A stretch of 64,000 nucleotides of DNA from JBGQAS01 sp963699305 (GTDB lineage: Bacteria; Chloroflexota; Anaerolineae; Anaerolineales; Anaerolineaceae): assembly GCA_963699305.1 (NCBI GenBank), contig OY969431.1:124001-188000 (forward strand). The letters run 5' to 3'. How positions within the stretch are numbered: the stretch's first letter is position 1; each line of letters opens with the position of its first letter. The position numbers and the translations under genes are program-made. The notes beneath the pieces were generated by a model. That model searched no databases, was not told the DNA's origin, and was given only the letters and a program-made list of their open reading frames with translations. Shown piece after piece: positions 56,489-64,000 of this stretch.

Positions 56489-56498
56489 AGCACCTTCT

Positions 56499-56798
56499 TT
56501 AGAACAGGATGATGACCAGCGCCAAACTTAATAACAGAGTGGTGACCAGAGAACCTATCCATAAGGAAAACGCGATCGAGCGGTTTTCGGATTTGCGAAA
56601 AAAGAATAACGCTCCGACCATATCAGCAGTGTACATCATCAAGCTAAGCACCGGCAAGAGGATCAGTTGGGGTGAGGCAATCGGGGCGAGCGGCAGTCCT
56701 GTCGGATCAAAACCAAGGGAAACACTCGTACGGGTTGGCACATAAAGACTTGTGATAACAAGCAGGATCATGGCAAGGATGCCACCAGATAAAATCAA
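56499..56798 (-). CDS. Small three-helix membrane protein, unrecognised
   Basis: 99 aa with about three transmembrane helices. The middle loop holds FDPTGLPLAPIASPQLILLP. It overlaps the upstream PH-like gene by ATGA and lies 10 nt before the PEBP gene, so the three are probably one operon. Confidence 0.65.
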   Translation of the reverse strand: MILSGGILAMILLVITSLYVPTRTSVSLGFDPTGLPLAPIASPQLILLPVLSLMMYTADMVGALFFFRKSENRSIAFSLWIGSLVTTLLLSLALVIILF

Positions 56799-57409
56799 AA
56801 TCCGGGCGCGTTTATCTGCCCAAACCGTGCGTAGATAGGTAGCGGGGAGGGTTGACGATGGAGCGATGGGCGAAATGCTTCCAAGTTCGACCGCTTGTTT
56901 AAGACCTTTAAGAATTCCTGAGGATCGGCAGGTGAGATGGCAAATACTTTACCGCGCGTGCCTATAAGGATCAGGCTTTGCGTTTCGGATGCCAGGAATT
57001 CAACGGTGCCCAATTCCTCGGAATGCGTGTGTCCGAGAATGGCACCCGGGAAGCTGAATAAAGGCAGCCGTAGGTTGATCCTGGTATCTCTGGCGGATTG
57101 CATCCAATCGATGTCCGTAAGGGGAATTTCCTCTTTGCGCAACCCCCAAAATAAACGGACACCTTCTCTCTCGACGATATAGAAAGCGCGGATCAGAGCA
57201 TAGGTCCGGTAAAGTACCCATATTGCTGGAACAAGCAGGATCAGTGAAAAGATCAGGAACAAAGCAAAAAATGACCCCAACTGCTCCTGCATCGCCAGGA
57301 CGAACAACGTGATGCTGGAACCGAAAAGGACCATTGCAGCAAACCCATGGAGCAACAATCCACGCGTCCTCGGAGGAACAAACTGTTTCTGCGGACCATC
57401 TGCCATCAT
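56795..57409 (-). CDS. Membrane-anchored PH-like domain protein
   Basis: 204 aa. Two helices (about residues 19-39 and 45-68) are followed by a beta-rich domain (about 75-180) with YIVEREGVRLFWGLRKEEIPLTDIDW, the pattern of bacterial PH (bPH) domains. It is translationally coupled to the small membrane protein downstream. Confidence 0.7.
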   Translation of the reverse strand: MMADGPQKQFVPPRTRGLLLHGFAAMVLFGSSITLFVLAMQEQLGSFFALFLIFSLILLVPAIWVLYRTYALIRAFYIVEREGVRLFWGLRKEEIPLTDIDWMQSARDTRINLRLPLFSFPGAILGHTHSEELGTVEFLASETQSLILIGTRGKVFAISPADPQEFLKVLNKRSNLEAFRPSLHRQPSPLPIYARFGQINAPGF

Positions 57410-57460
57410 TTAATTCTACCTTTGATGTGTTGGGATGTCATGTATACCATAGTGGGATGT

Positions 57461-57515
57461 CATTAATCCTATTTTTATCATCACACCGATCGGATGCGTT
57501 TGCATCAAGTATAAT
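57461..57515 (+). promoter_or_regulatory. Promoter of the gamma-lyase gene with a GATGC/GCATC palindrome
   Basis: TATAAT at 57510-57515. GATGC-GTTT-GCATC (57493-57506) is a perfect inverted repeat just upstream. The stretch from TCGGATGC to ATAAT parallels the dioxygenase promoter. Confidence 0.55.
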
Positions 57516-57549
57516 CCCCATGCTTGTACACTATCTGATAGGAGAAAGA

Positions 57550-58782
57550 ATGCGAAAAGTCGATTCAAAACTGGGGATAAGTTCTCTCTCCACGCATGTC
57601 GGTGAAGGGGATCACCCGAACCATGCCCATGTCGCTCCCATTTATCAGACATCCACATTTGGCTTCCCGGATGTCGCGACCGGTGCGGCGATTTTCAAGG
57701 GGGAAACACAGGGGTACATCTATACCCGCATGAAAAATCCCAACCTCGATCATTTGGCGTTGAAATACTCTGTACTGGAAGGGCTTGACCTCCTTCGTGC
57801 ACAACCTGAAAAAGATGTCAATCAGATTGTCGGAGGGTTCATCTTTGCCTCTGGGATGGCTGCCATCACCACCGCGGTAATGGCAAAATTGCAGGCTGGC
57901 GATACGGTCATCGCCCAGGAAGCGTTGTACGGCGCGACCTATACCTTTTTTCAGGAAGTGGCACCTCGTTATGGCATCCGGGTGATCTTCATGAAAGACC
58001 TCTCAGAAAATGCCTGGGAAAAAGCATTCAGCGAAAATCCCGGTGCAAGCATGGCGTACATTGAGACTCCCGCCAACCCAACCATGGCGTTGGTGGATAT
58101 CAAGGCTGTTGCCGATATTGCACATGACCACAAAGCCTGGCTTTTTATTGACAATACCTTTGCAACACCCTATTGCCAGCGTCCGTTAACCATGGGTGCC
58201 GACGTGGTCGTCCATTCAACCACCAAGTACCTTTCGGGACATGGCTTAACCATCGGTGGCGCTGTCATCAGCAGGCATATCGATTTTGTCAAAGGACCGT
58301 TGTACAGCATTCTGAAGGTCTTTGGTGGGAATGCCAGCCCGTTCGATGCCTGGCTGGCCAACATCGGCATGAAGACCTTCGAGCTGCGCATGAAAAAACA
58401 TTGCGAAAATGCCTTGATCATTGCCCGCCATCTGGAAAGCCTGCCCGAGGTTGAAAAGGTTTATTATCCGGGTTTGGAAAGCCACCCCGACCATACCCTG
58501 GCAAAGAAACAAATGCTGGATTTTGGCGGGATGATTTCTTTCGAGTTAAAAGGCGGGCTGAAGGCTGGCGAATCGATGATGAACAAGGTCAAGCTGATGA
58601 CCTTGGCTGTCAGCCTGGGCAATGTGGATTCCCTCATCCAACACCCAGCCAGCATGACCCATGCAGGGGTTCCACGCGATGTACGCCTTGCCTCCGGCAT
58701 CAGTGATGGATTGGTGCGGCTATCGGTTGGCATTGAAAATGTGGAAGATATTATTGCGGATATTGATCAAGCCTTGAAATAA
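57550..58782 (+). CDS. Trans-sulfuration-family PLP enzyme (methionine gamma-lyase/ cystathionine gamma-synthase-like)
   Basis: 410 aa from ATG 57550 with GGAGAAAGA upstream. The PLP lysine lies in HSTTKYLSGHG, with ASGMAAI, ETPANPTMALVDI and FIDNTFATPYCQRP. Ends SVGIENVEDIIADID as the family does. Whether it cleaves methionine, cystathionine or O-acetylhomoserine cannot be settled; the absence of the methionine lyase Cys116 context would need alignment. Monocistronic, with a strong terminator. Confidence 0.9.
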   Translation: MRKVDSKLGISSLSTHVGEGDHPNHAHVAPIYQTSTFGFPDVATGAAIFKGETQGYIYTRMKNPNLDHLALKYSVLEGLDLLRAQPEKDVNQIVGGFIFASGMAAITTAVMAKLQAGDTVIAQEALYGATYTFFQEVAPRYGIRVIFMKDLSENAWEKAFSENPGASMAYIETPANPTMALVDIKAVADIAHDHKAWLFIDNTFATPYCQRPLTMGADVVVHSTTKYLSGHGLTIGGAVISRHIDFVKGPLYSILKVFGGNASPFDAWLANIGMKTFELRMKKHCENALIIARHLESLPEVEKVYYPGLESHPDHTLAKKQMLDFGGMISFELKGGLKAGESMMNKVKLMTLAVSLGNVDSLIQHPASMTHAGVPRDVRLASGISDGLVRLSVGIENVEDIIADIDQALK

Positions 58783-58794
58783 CGAGAATAACAG

Positions 58795-58821
58795 AGAAGC
58801 CCGGGATTATCCCGGGCTTCT
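58795..58821. terminator. Bidirectional terminator
   Basis: AGAAGCCCGGGA-TTA-TCCCGGGCTTCT perfect 12-bp stem between converging genes. Confidence 0.93.
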
Positions 58822-58829
58822 GTTTCATT

Positions 58830-60341
58830 TTATTGGCAGACGCCGTTAGGAGTCCGGCATGCACATGTTGCCTGATCCCAATTACACGGAGCTTTGCATC
58901 CTCCAGCTGGAGGTTGGCAAGGCGCAGGAGTTGGGATTTCGCATATTGATGTCCTCACTTGACCGGAAAAAATTTCTTCACCGTTTGAAGTGTCTATGAG
59001 TAATACTTGCACATCCACATTTTCTTTTACCCAAGGACCCGTACACACCAGTAATTTAGAATCATCCGGTGGAAAAGCACAAGTCCATACTCCGTCACCG
59101 ATACGTGCTTCAAAAGCCCCTTGAACCGGTTGCGTTAACTCCAAAAGAAGCACGGTGAGTTTAGGATTGATGCAATCAAAGCGAATATGGTCGATGTACT
59201 CGTCAAAGAGTGGTCTGGTAAAGCAGTGTCCGTCGAAATTGGTATGGAATGAAGCAACTTCCGACCAGATAGTTGAATCTCCAGCAGTTTGACTTGTTTT
59301 CCAATAATAAGTTGTGCAATCATGATAAATTTCAAATGGGGTGCTGAATACGGTGGCGTCTGGATATTCCAACACATCGATATCTCCACCTCCGCTGATG
59401 ACATAATCGCTGAAATCCAAATGTTCGGAGACGATGAATTCGTGGTGGGGGGCAACGCATTCCGGAAGGGTGTCTTTCCAAACTAGGTAAGGCCTTGGAT
59501 CGAATACTTCCTCGCCGCCAACCGGGAATATTAACGTATCTGCACTCAATTCAGCCGCTGTGCAGGGAGTTGGGTCAGGGCAGGTGCCTGTCACATCCGT
59601 CCAGAATTGGGTGATTATTGAAGGTGCTAAGTGTTCTCCCAGCTCAGATGTTACTCGCCAATAGTATCGGTGGCAATCCTCAAGGTATGGAGCATCCTCG
59701 ACATGGATATTGCTTCCTGAGTAAGTCACATCGATGAGATTGGAGGCAAAATCAGGTGCCGTAGATAGCTCAACATGATATGAACCCGGCTCACAATCCC
59801 AATCCGCCAGGTCCCAAAACAATATGGGGTTCAACGTCGCCACCCTTTCACCATCATAAGGGCGGACAATTGTTGGAGTCGGTAATTCAGACGGATCCGA
59901 ACAACCCGGTGGCCATGTACAATCACCAGAAAAATCCGTGCGGAAATAAGCGATATTGGAGTATTTGGCTCCAATGGGATCAATGGGTGCTTCAACCGTC
60001 CAAAAATATGTCCGGCAATCCTCAAAATCACCTGTTCTCGATGGGGTCAACGTGGTTTCCCCATAATTTGTCTCGATGAAATCAATCCCTCTGCCTGTCC
60101 TGTCATCCGGGAAAGGCTTTAAGCTGGCAATTACCGTAAAATGATCCGGCCAGCATTCTGCAACGGGTTCGTAGTTCCATGAGAATATGGGTCTGATGGA
60201 ATTCACGATCACCCCACCATTTGGAGTCATGCTTGTCGCATCGACCATTTGGTCTGCAGTACAGGGTGGTAAATCCGTTCTTGGTGTACATGCTGCAAGA
60301 ATCATCACAACAAAGATGAAAATGCAACTAATTTTTCTCAT
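58830..60341 (-). CDS. Cys-rich repeat lipoprotein, tandem paralog 3
   Basis: 503 aa. The signal peptide ends in ILAAC (lipobox). Three Fn3-like repeats (about residues 25-140, 145-255, 260-375) share a Cys plan: an N-terminal C, a mid C (AECWPDHF, DCEPGSYH, ECVAPHHEF), DC.xYYW or DCRTYFW, and FSGDC-like ends. A C-terminal domain (RFDCINPKLTVLLLELTQPVQG, VCTGPWVKENV, TSICEIP) and a short Cys-rich tail (CKAPCNWDQATCACRTPNG) follow. AGGAGGAGATA precedes the ATG. No named family. A surface adhesin or ligand-binding role is possible. Confidence 0.75.
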   Translation of the reverse strand: MRKISCIFIFVVMILAACTPRTDLPPCTADQMVDATSMTPNGGVIVNSIRPIFSWNYEPVAECWPDHFTVIASLKPFPDDRTGRGIDFIETNYGETTLTPSRTGDFEDCRTYFWTVEAPIDPIGAKYSNIAYFRTDFSGDCTWPPGCSDPSELPTPTIVRPYDGERVATLNPILFWDLADWDCEPGSYHVELSTAPDFASNLIDVTYSGSNIHVEDAPYLEDCHRYYWRVTSELGEHLAPSIITQFWTDVTGTCPDPTPCTAAELSADTLIFPVGGEEVFDPRPYLVWKDTLPECVAPHHEFIVSEHLDFSDYVISGGGDIDVLEYPDATVFSTPFEIYHDCTTYYWKTSQTAGDSTIWSEVASFHTNFDGHCFTRPLFDEYIDHIRFDCINPKLTVLLLELTQPVQGAFEARIGDGVWTCAFPPDDSKLLVCTGPWVKENVDVQVLLIDTSNGEEIFSGQVRTSICEIPTPAPCQPPAGGCKAPCNWDQATCACRTPNGVCQ

Positions 60342-60414
60342 TATCTCCTCCTACCAAACAATTCATCCGTAAATTGCATAATGTAATTTCAGCTTATTGA
60401 ATTTCGCTTTTACA

Positions 60415-61926
60415 CTATTGACAAGGACCATTGTTGGGATTCAGGCATGCACATTTTGAAGAATCCCAATGGCAGCTTGGTTTGCAGCCACTGGAGGGTT
60501 CCTGGCAAGGAGTTGGGTTGAGAACCTCGCAAATTGGTGTGGTTACTTCACTGGAATACATTTGAGTTCCGGTGGAAGTCTCAATCAAAGTGACCTGGGC
60601 TTTTAAGTTTTCCTTTGTCCAGGGACCCGTGCAAACGAGCAATTGATCGTCACCTGTTTCTTGAAATTCGCAAGGCCATATATTATTGCCAATCTGAGCC
60701 TGATAAATTCCCTGGATTGGCTGTGAAAGGGAAAATAAGAGCACTGTCAGTTCGGGGTTGATGCAGTCAAATCGCACGCGCCGTATCACATCGCTCAAAG
60801 GAGGTACTGCAATCATGCAGCGTCCTGAAAAATTGGTGTAAAAGCTATTAACCTCAGACCACACAGATTCGCCATCTGCGATTTCCCGCGTTCCCCAATA
60901 ATATCGGGTGCAATCCTCGTACAACTCATCGGGGGAGGAGTAGATAGTGTGGTCCATGTGCGGTCTTGTTGTTCGATCGTAGGATGCCCGAAGCAGGAAA
61001 TCGGACAAATCGCTATTTTCAGATATGATGACCGCGGTGATTTCCGGAAAACATTCTAATATATTGGATTCCCAGACAAGATATGGTCTGGGATCGGTGA
61101 CGGTTTCCCCTGCGGAAGGATATACGGGGGTGTCCGCCACCAATTGAGAAGCAGTACAGTCAGGTTTTGTAAAGCATGTACCAGCTGCATACGTCCAAAA
61201 CTGGTTGATCCGTGAAGGTGCAGACAACAAGCCATTATTGGCGGTTACGCGCCAATAATACGTCGAACAATCTTCGAGATAATCCGATGACTCCTCGTGG
61301 ATGGTGTTCGTGGTCGTTCCTTCGATAATCTTCGTTGCAAATTCAGGCGAGTCAGATACTTCGTAGTGGTAATCCATTGGATCACATGTCAACGAATGGG
61401 GCTGCCAGATCAATTCGGGATTAAGGGTACCAATGCCTGCTCCGTTCAACGGTCTAAAAGCATATGGCGTTGGTGGCATATCCTCACTGGTACAATCTTC
61501 CATGGTTTCGCAACTGCCTGAAAAATCGGTTTGAAAAGAGGCAGTATGTGAATAGGCGTAACCAACCGGAAAAACATTAATTCCAATGATCCAATAATAC
61601 GTTCTGCAATCTTCCAAAATATCATATGCGGGTATCAATGTTGTTTCTCCAAGATTGTTGCCCACAAAATCCAAACCATATGAATGCAAATCCAACGTAG
61701 GATAGTCTCCCAACCGGACGAAAAAACTCCTTGGCCAACAGGCAGAAGAAGGCGTAAATGCCCAGTAAAAGGTTGGTCTGCTCGTGGTCACGATCTCTCC
61801 GAGGTTTGGATGCATGGAAGTAGGAAGGGTGATATCTTCCGCTCTACATTCTGGCAAGGCGTCCCCTGGAACACACGCACATGCGATCACTGCAAATAGG
61901 ATGATGAAGAATAAACATTTCGCCAT
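60415..61926 (-). CDS. Cys-rich repeat lipoprotein, tandem paralog 2
   Basis: 503 aa from ATG 61926 with AGGAGGGTAC upstream; a longer frame from 61977 contains the promoter. The signal ends in FAVIAC. It has the same three repeats, C-terminal domain (RFDCINPELTVLLFSLSQPIQG, VCTGPWTKENL, TTPICEV) and Cys tail (CKPSCHWDSSKCACLNPNN) as paralog 3. The copies are clearly diverged at protein level, so duplication is old. Confidence 0.75.
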   Translation of the reverse strand: MAKCLFFIILFAVIACACVPGDALPECRAEDITLPTSMHPNLGEIVTTSRPTFYWAFTPSSACWPRSFFVRLGDYPTLDLHSYGLDFVGNNLGETTLIPAYDILEDCRTYYWIIGINVFPVGYAYSHTASFQTDFSGSCETMEDCTSEDMPPTPYAFRPLNGAGIGTLNPELIWQPHSLTCDPMDYHYEVSDSPEFATKIIEGTTTNTIHEESSDYLEDCSTYYWRVTANNGLLSAPSRINQFWTYAAGTCFTKPDCTASQLVADTPVYPSAGETVTDPRPYLVWESNILECFPEITAVIISENSDLSDFLLRASYDRTTRPHMDHTIYSSPDELYEDCTRYYWGTREIADGESVWSEVNSFYTNFSGRCMIAVPPLSDVIRRVRFDCINPELTVLLFSLSQPIQGIYQAQIGNNIWPCEFQETGDDQLLVCTGPWTKENLKAQVTLIETSTGTQMYSSEVTTPICEVLNPTPCQEPSSGCKPSCHWDSSKCACLNPNNGPCQ

Positions 61927-61948
61927 GTACCCTCCTAAAGATATACGT

Positions 61949-61977
61949 ATTGTAGCAAATTGGTCTAGACAATTCAA
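61949..61977 (-). promoter_or_regulatory. Sigma-70-type promoter of paralog 2
   Basis: Minus strand TTGAAT (61977-61972), 17 nt, TACAAT (61954-61949). Confidence 0.6.
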
Positions 61978-62019
61978 TCGACGATTGGAGTACGAAGTTG
62001 TAAGGGGGATACTTCAGCG

Positions 62020-62046
62020 AAAAAAACCCGGTGGAAACCGGGTTAT
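62020..62046 (-). terminator. Intrinsic terminator of paralog 1
   Basis: Minus strand AACCCGG-TTTCCA-CCGGGTT followed by T5; ends 10 nt after the stop. Confidence 0.88.
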
Positions 62047-62055
62047 AAAGAGTTT

Positions 62056-63474
62056 TTATCTTGGTACATCGCAAATGGGTGAGGTCAGCTCGGTGATCAG
62101 GAGTTCATCATGTTTATTCAAGTCGTAGAGTGTGATCTGCGTCTTTACATTTTCCTTGATCCAAGGTCCTGGACATATCAGGACATTTTCAACATTCAGT
62201 TGTTTCTCGCAGCTCCAGATCCTGTCACCAATATAAACGACATACGAACCTTTAATCGGTTGGGTGAAGCTAAATGTCATGACCGTTAATTTTGGATTGA
62301 CGCAATCAAAGCGCACCTTCTCGATCATGTCGCCGAAAGGAGTTGTCAAAGAGGAGCATTTCCCCGTGAAATCGGTTTTAAAAATTCCTGCATCCGAGGA
62401 TATCTGTAAATCGCCATTGCCGAGAATAACTTTCCAATAGTATTGTTTGCAATCATTTAGATAGCTAAGGTCCGTTAAGAATTCAGTGGAATCCGTATGG
62501 GTATGGCTGTTGATCGCAACGTTAGTGCTGATGGTGTATTCCGAAAAATCCGGATATGCAGAAACGAGAAAATTATATTGATCCGGTATACAATCCGGAA
62601 GGGTGTTCATCCAAAGAAAAAGAGGGGATGATGATGTAACAATATCATTTTGAGCAGGAAACACAAGTTGGGGTGCCGTTAATTGGTTGGGATTACATAC
62701 CGCCTTTTTGGGACAACTGCCGGTTGCGTCTGTCCAGAATTGATTGATCACAGAGGGTTCGCGGCTGGAATCGTTTTGGGCAGTCACCCTCCAGTAATAG
62801 GAGTGGCAGTCTTCCAGATAGGGCAGGGTAGTTTCAAAACTTGGCAGGCTGGTAACGCCGGATATAAGCGAAGTTTTAAAATCAGGTTGTTCGGAGACTT
62901 CAAAGCGGTAACTCACATCGGAGCATTCCGGTCTCCCGGGTTGCCATGTAAGCTGCGGACTGATGGTGTTAACAGTGGTGCCCAGGGAAGGTGTACTTAA
63001 CAATGGAGCATTGAGATTTCCAGCACAGTTCGGTAACAACGGGCAATTCCCCGTGAAATCAGTTTGAAACGTGGTGACAATGGAGGGTTTTTGACTATCC
63101 AATGTATTGGCGCTGACTTTCCAATAATATCGGCTGCAATCTTGCAAAGCATCCAGTGACGGGGAGTATTGTGTGCCGGGGAGATTGTATTCCGAGATTA
63201 CAACCGATTCCTCTTTAAAAGCGGGATCGGTCCCCACGATTACGTGGAAGATACCCGCCGTGCAATTTGAGTCAGGAGAAAAATCCCAGGAAAATTGCGG
63301 ACGGGCAACATCCACAATTTCGTCCAGAGAAGGTTTAAGATTAATGGGCGCTGTTGATTCATCCGCGCTGCATAATGTGGAGGTGGTGGTTTTTATTTCA
63401 TCACCCCCTAAGCCGCATGCGGATAATAGACAGGCGATTAAAATCGACAGGAGCGCAGTGCGCTTTAACATCAT
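62056..63474 (-). CDS. Cys-rich repeat lipoprotein, tandem paralog 1
   Basis: 472 aa. The signal ends in LLSAC (lipobox). It has three Fn3-like repeats with the same Cys framework (DCSRYYWKV, DCHSYYWRV, DCKQYYWKV). The C-terminal domain is RFDCVNPKLTVMTFSFTQPIKG, ICPGPWIKENV and TSPICDV. It lacks the Cys-rich tail of the other two, ending at CDVPR. GGGAGGGG lies upstream. Transcribed divergently from the FMN riboswitch. Confidence 0.75.
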   Translation of the reverse strand: MMLKRTALLSILIACLLSACGLGGDEIKTTTSTLCSADESTAPINLKPSLDEIVDVARPQFSWDFSPDSNCTAGIFHVIVGTDPAFKEESVVISEYNLPGTQYSPSLDALQDCSRYYWKVSANTLDSQKPSIVTTFQTDFTGNCPLLPNCAGNLNAPLLSTPSLGTTVNTISPQLTWQPGRPECSDVSYRFEVSEQPDFKTSLISGVTSLPSFETTLPYLEDCHSYYWRVTAQNDSSREPSVINQFWTDATGSCPKKAVCNPNQLTAPQLVFPAQNDIVTSSSPLFLWMNTLPDCIPDQYNFLVSAYPDFSEYTISTNVAINSHTHTDSTEFLTDLSYLNDCKQYYWKVILGNGDLQISSDAGIFKTDFTGKCSSLTTPFGDMIEKVRFDCVNPKLTVMTFSFTQPIKGSYVVYIGDRIWSCEKQLNVENVLICPGPWIKENVKTQITLYDLNKHDELLITELTSPICDVPR

Positions 63475-63498
63475 CCCCTCCCGAGGATTATTATTTTT

Positions 63499-63527
63499 AT
63501 TGTATCAAAGGACGCCCATGCTGACAA
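63499..63527 (-). promoter_or_regulatory. Sigma-70-type promoter of paralog 1
   Basis: Minus strand TTGTCA (63527-63522), 17 nt, TACAAT (63504-63499). Confidence 0.65.
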
Positions 63528-63541
63528 CAAACCTTACAAAT

Positions 63542-63569
63542 TTGACAACTGCAGAAAAATCGGTATACT
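63542..63569 (+). promoter_or_regulatory. Promoter of the FMN riboswitch transcript
   Basis: TTGACA (63542-63547), 16 nt, TATACT (63564-63569). Transcription would start a few bases before the riboswitch P1 stem. Confidence 0.75.
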
Positions 63570-63581
63570 TGGATGGAAATA

Positions 63582-63687
63582 GCCTTCAGGGCAGGGTGTA
63601 ATCCCCGACCGGTGGTATAACCCACGAGCGTAAGCATGACCTGGTGAAATTCCAGGGTCGACGGTACAGTCCGGATGCAAGAAGGTG
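63582..63687 (+). ncRNA. FMN riboswitch (RFN element)
   Basis: Characteristic blocks are CTTCAGGGCAGGGTG, CCGACCGGTGG, CCCACGAGC, CTGGTGAAATTCCAG and GTCGACGGTACAGTCCGGATG, closing with GAAGG, which pairs with CCTTC at the start. This is the standard FMN aptamer. Binding of FMN should favour the downstream terminator. Confidence 0.96.
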
Positions 63688-63715
63688 ACTTTATTTGGAA
63701 CACACTTGTATCAAA

Positions 63716-63746
63716 TTACCCTGAAGGTCTTTTCAGGGTAATTTTT
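63716..63746 (+). terminator. Riboswitch expression-platform terminator
   Basis: ATTACCCTGAA / TTCAGGGTAAT stem with a T6 run immediately before the ATG of the next gene. Premature termination in FMN excess would shut off the transporter. Confidence 0.9.
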
Positions 63747-63747
63747 T

Positions 63748-64000
63748 ATGAAGGATACACTTCAAAAACCTTTTTTCCGAATGATCGCTAAATGGATCAA
63801 TCGCCATCGCCTGGCAATGATCCTTTTGATCATCGGGTTGACGATCTTGATATGGCAATCGTTGGTTTGGATTTTCCAATTTCCAGCTTTCATTCTGCCT
63901 GCTCCCTGGGCGGTTCTACTCCGGTTTGGCAGAGCACTCACCGATAATACATTGATTCCCCATGCAGCATTTACATTGCTGGAAGTGCTGCTTGGGTTAG
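63748..64000 (+). CDS. ribX: Riboflavin-type ABC transporter permease, N-terminal part (RibX-like)
   Basis: The first ~84 residues are in the window and the 3' end is cut. A basic N terminus and one membrane helix (MILLIIGLTILIWQSLVW) precede FPAFILPAPWAVL and a second helix with HAAFTLLEVLLG, the pattern of the TauC/SsuC-like permease family (BPD transport). The FMN riboswitch directly upstream identifies the substrate as riboflavin or a precursor; RibXY transporters of this type are known in Chloroflexota. The substrate-binding and ATPase genes would lie just beyond the window. Confidence 0.85.
   Translation, partial: MKDTLQKPFFRMIAKWINRHRLAMILLIIGLTILIWQSLVWIFQFPAFILPAPWAVLLRFGRALTDNTLIPHAAFTLLEVLLGL

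Overview
The window is about 64 kb of gene-dense bacterial chromosome. It has no rRNA, tRNA, insertion sequence, prophage or CRISPR array that I can see. The content fits a Chloroflexota genome, most likely Anaerolineae (inference). An FMN riboswitch precedes a riboflavin-type ABC permease; that RibX arrangement is known from Chloroflexota. Many exported proteins carry Thr/Pro-rich stalks, and a HerA/NurA module sits beside SbcCD and GatCAB genes.

Layout. (1) 1-7.7 kb: sbcD, a CorC/HlyC membrane protein, sbcC and two glycosyltransferases, mostly overlapping. (2) 7.8-11.4 kb: a small Cys-rich membrane protein with an ECF-like promoter, then a minus-strand CYTH protein, a membrane protein and a GT39-like glycosyltransferase. 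(3) 11.5-17.1 kb: gatC, gatA and gatB, with a two-CAP-domain lipoprotein between gatA and gatB. (4) 17.1-25.4 kb: membrane proteins, a cupredoxin, a divergent PspC/'sensor' pair on back-to-back ECF-like promoters, a HIT protein, a lipid kinase with PlsC, and xseA-xseB-DUF212. (5) 25.5-29.0 kb: herA, an unknown gene and nurA, coupled by overlapping stops and starts. (6) 29.1-34.4 kb: three tandem M42 aminopeptidases, then a bactofilin-like membrane protein. (7) 34.5-37.9 kb: wecB, wecC and a glycosyltransferase. (8) 38-44.2 kb: a degenerate receiver protein, polA and a large TPR protein. (9) 44.2-49.1 kb: an FTR1 iron permease, then a replication block with a double-AAA+ helicase loader, a DnaD-like protein, DnaB and a DUF151 nuclease. 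(10) 49.4-53.6 kb: an OmpR-like regulator and a complete Na+-pumping acyl-CoA decarboxylase operon. (11) 53.9-58.8 kb: a dioxygenase, a BNR lipoprotein, a PEBP protein, small membrane proteins and a PLP gamma-lyase. (12) 58.8-63.5 kb: three tandem paralogous Cys-rich lipoproteins. (13) 63.5 kb to the end: the FMN riboswitch and ribX.

Three cautions and patterns run across the window. Eight single-base frame breaks split seven genes (sbcD, the GT39 gene, gatA twice, gatB, nurA, polA, mmdA). Nearly all lie in short homopolymers, so they look like sequencing errors and I annotate those genes as single reconstructed units. Several promoters place the -10 hexamer 6-7 nt before the ATG, which predicts leaderless mRNAs. 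Three promoters share TGYAAC-N16-CGTATA and appear to form an ECF-sigma envelope regulon.
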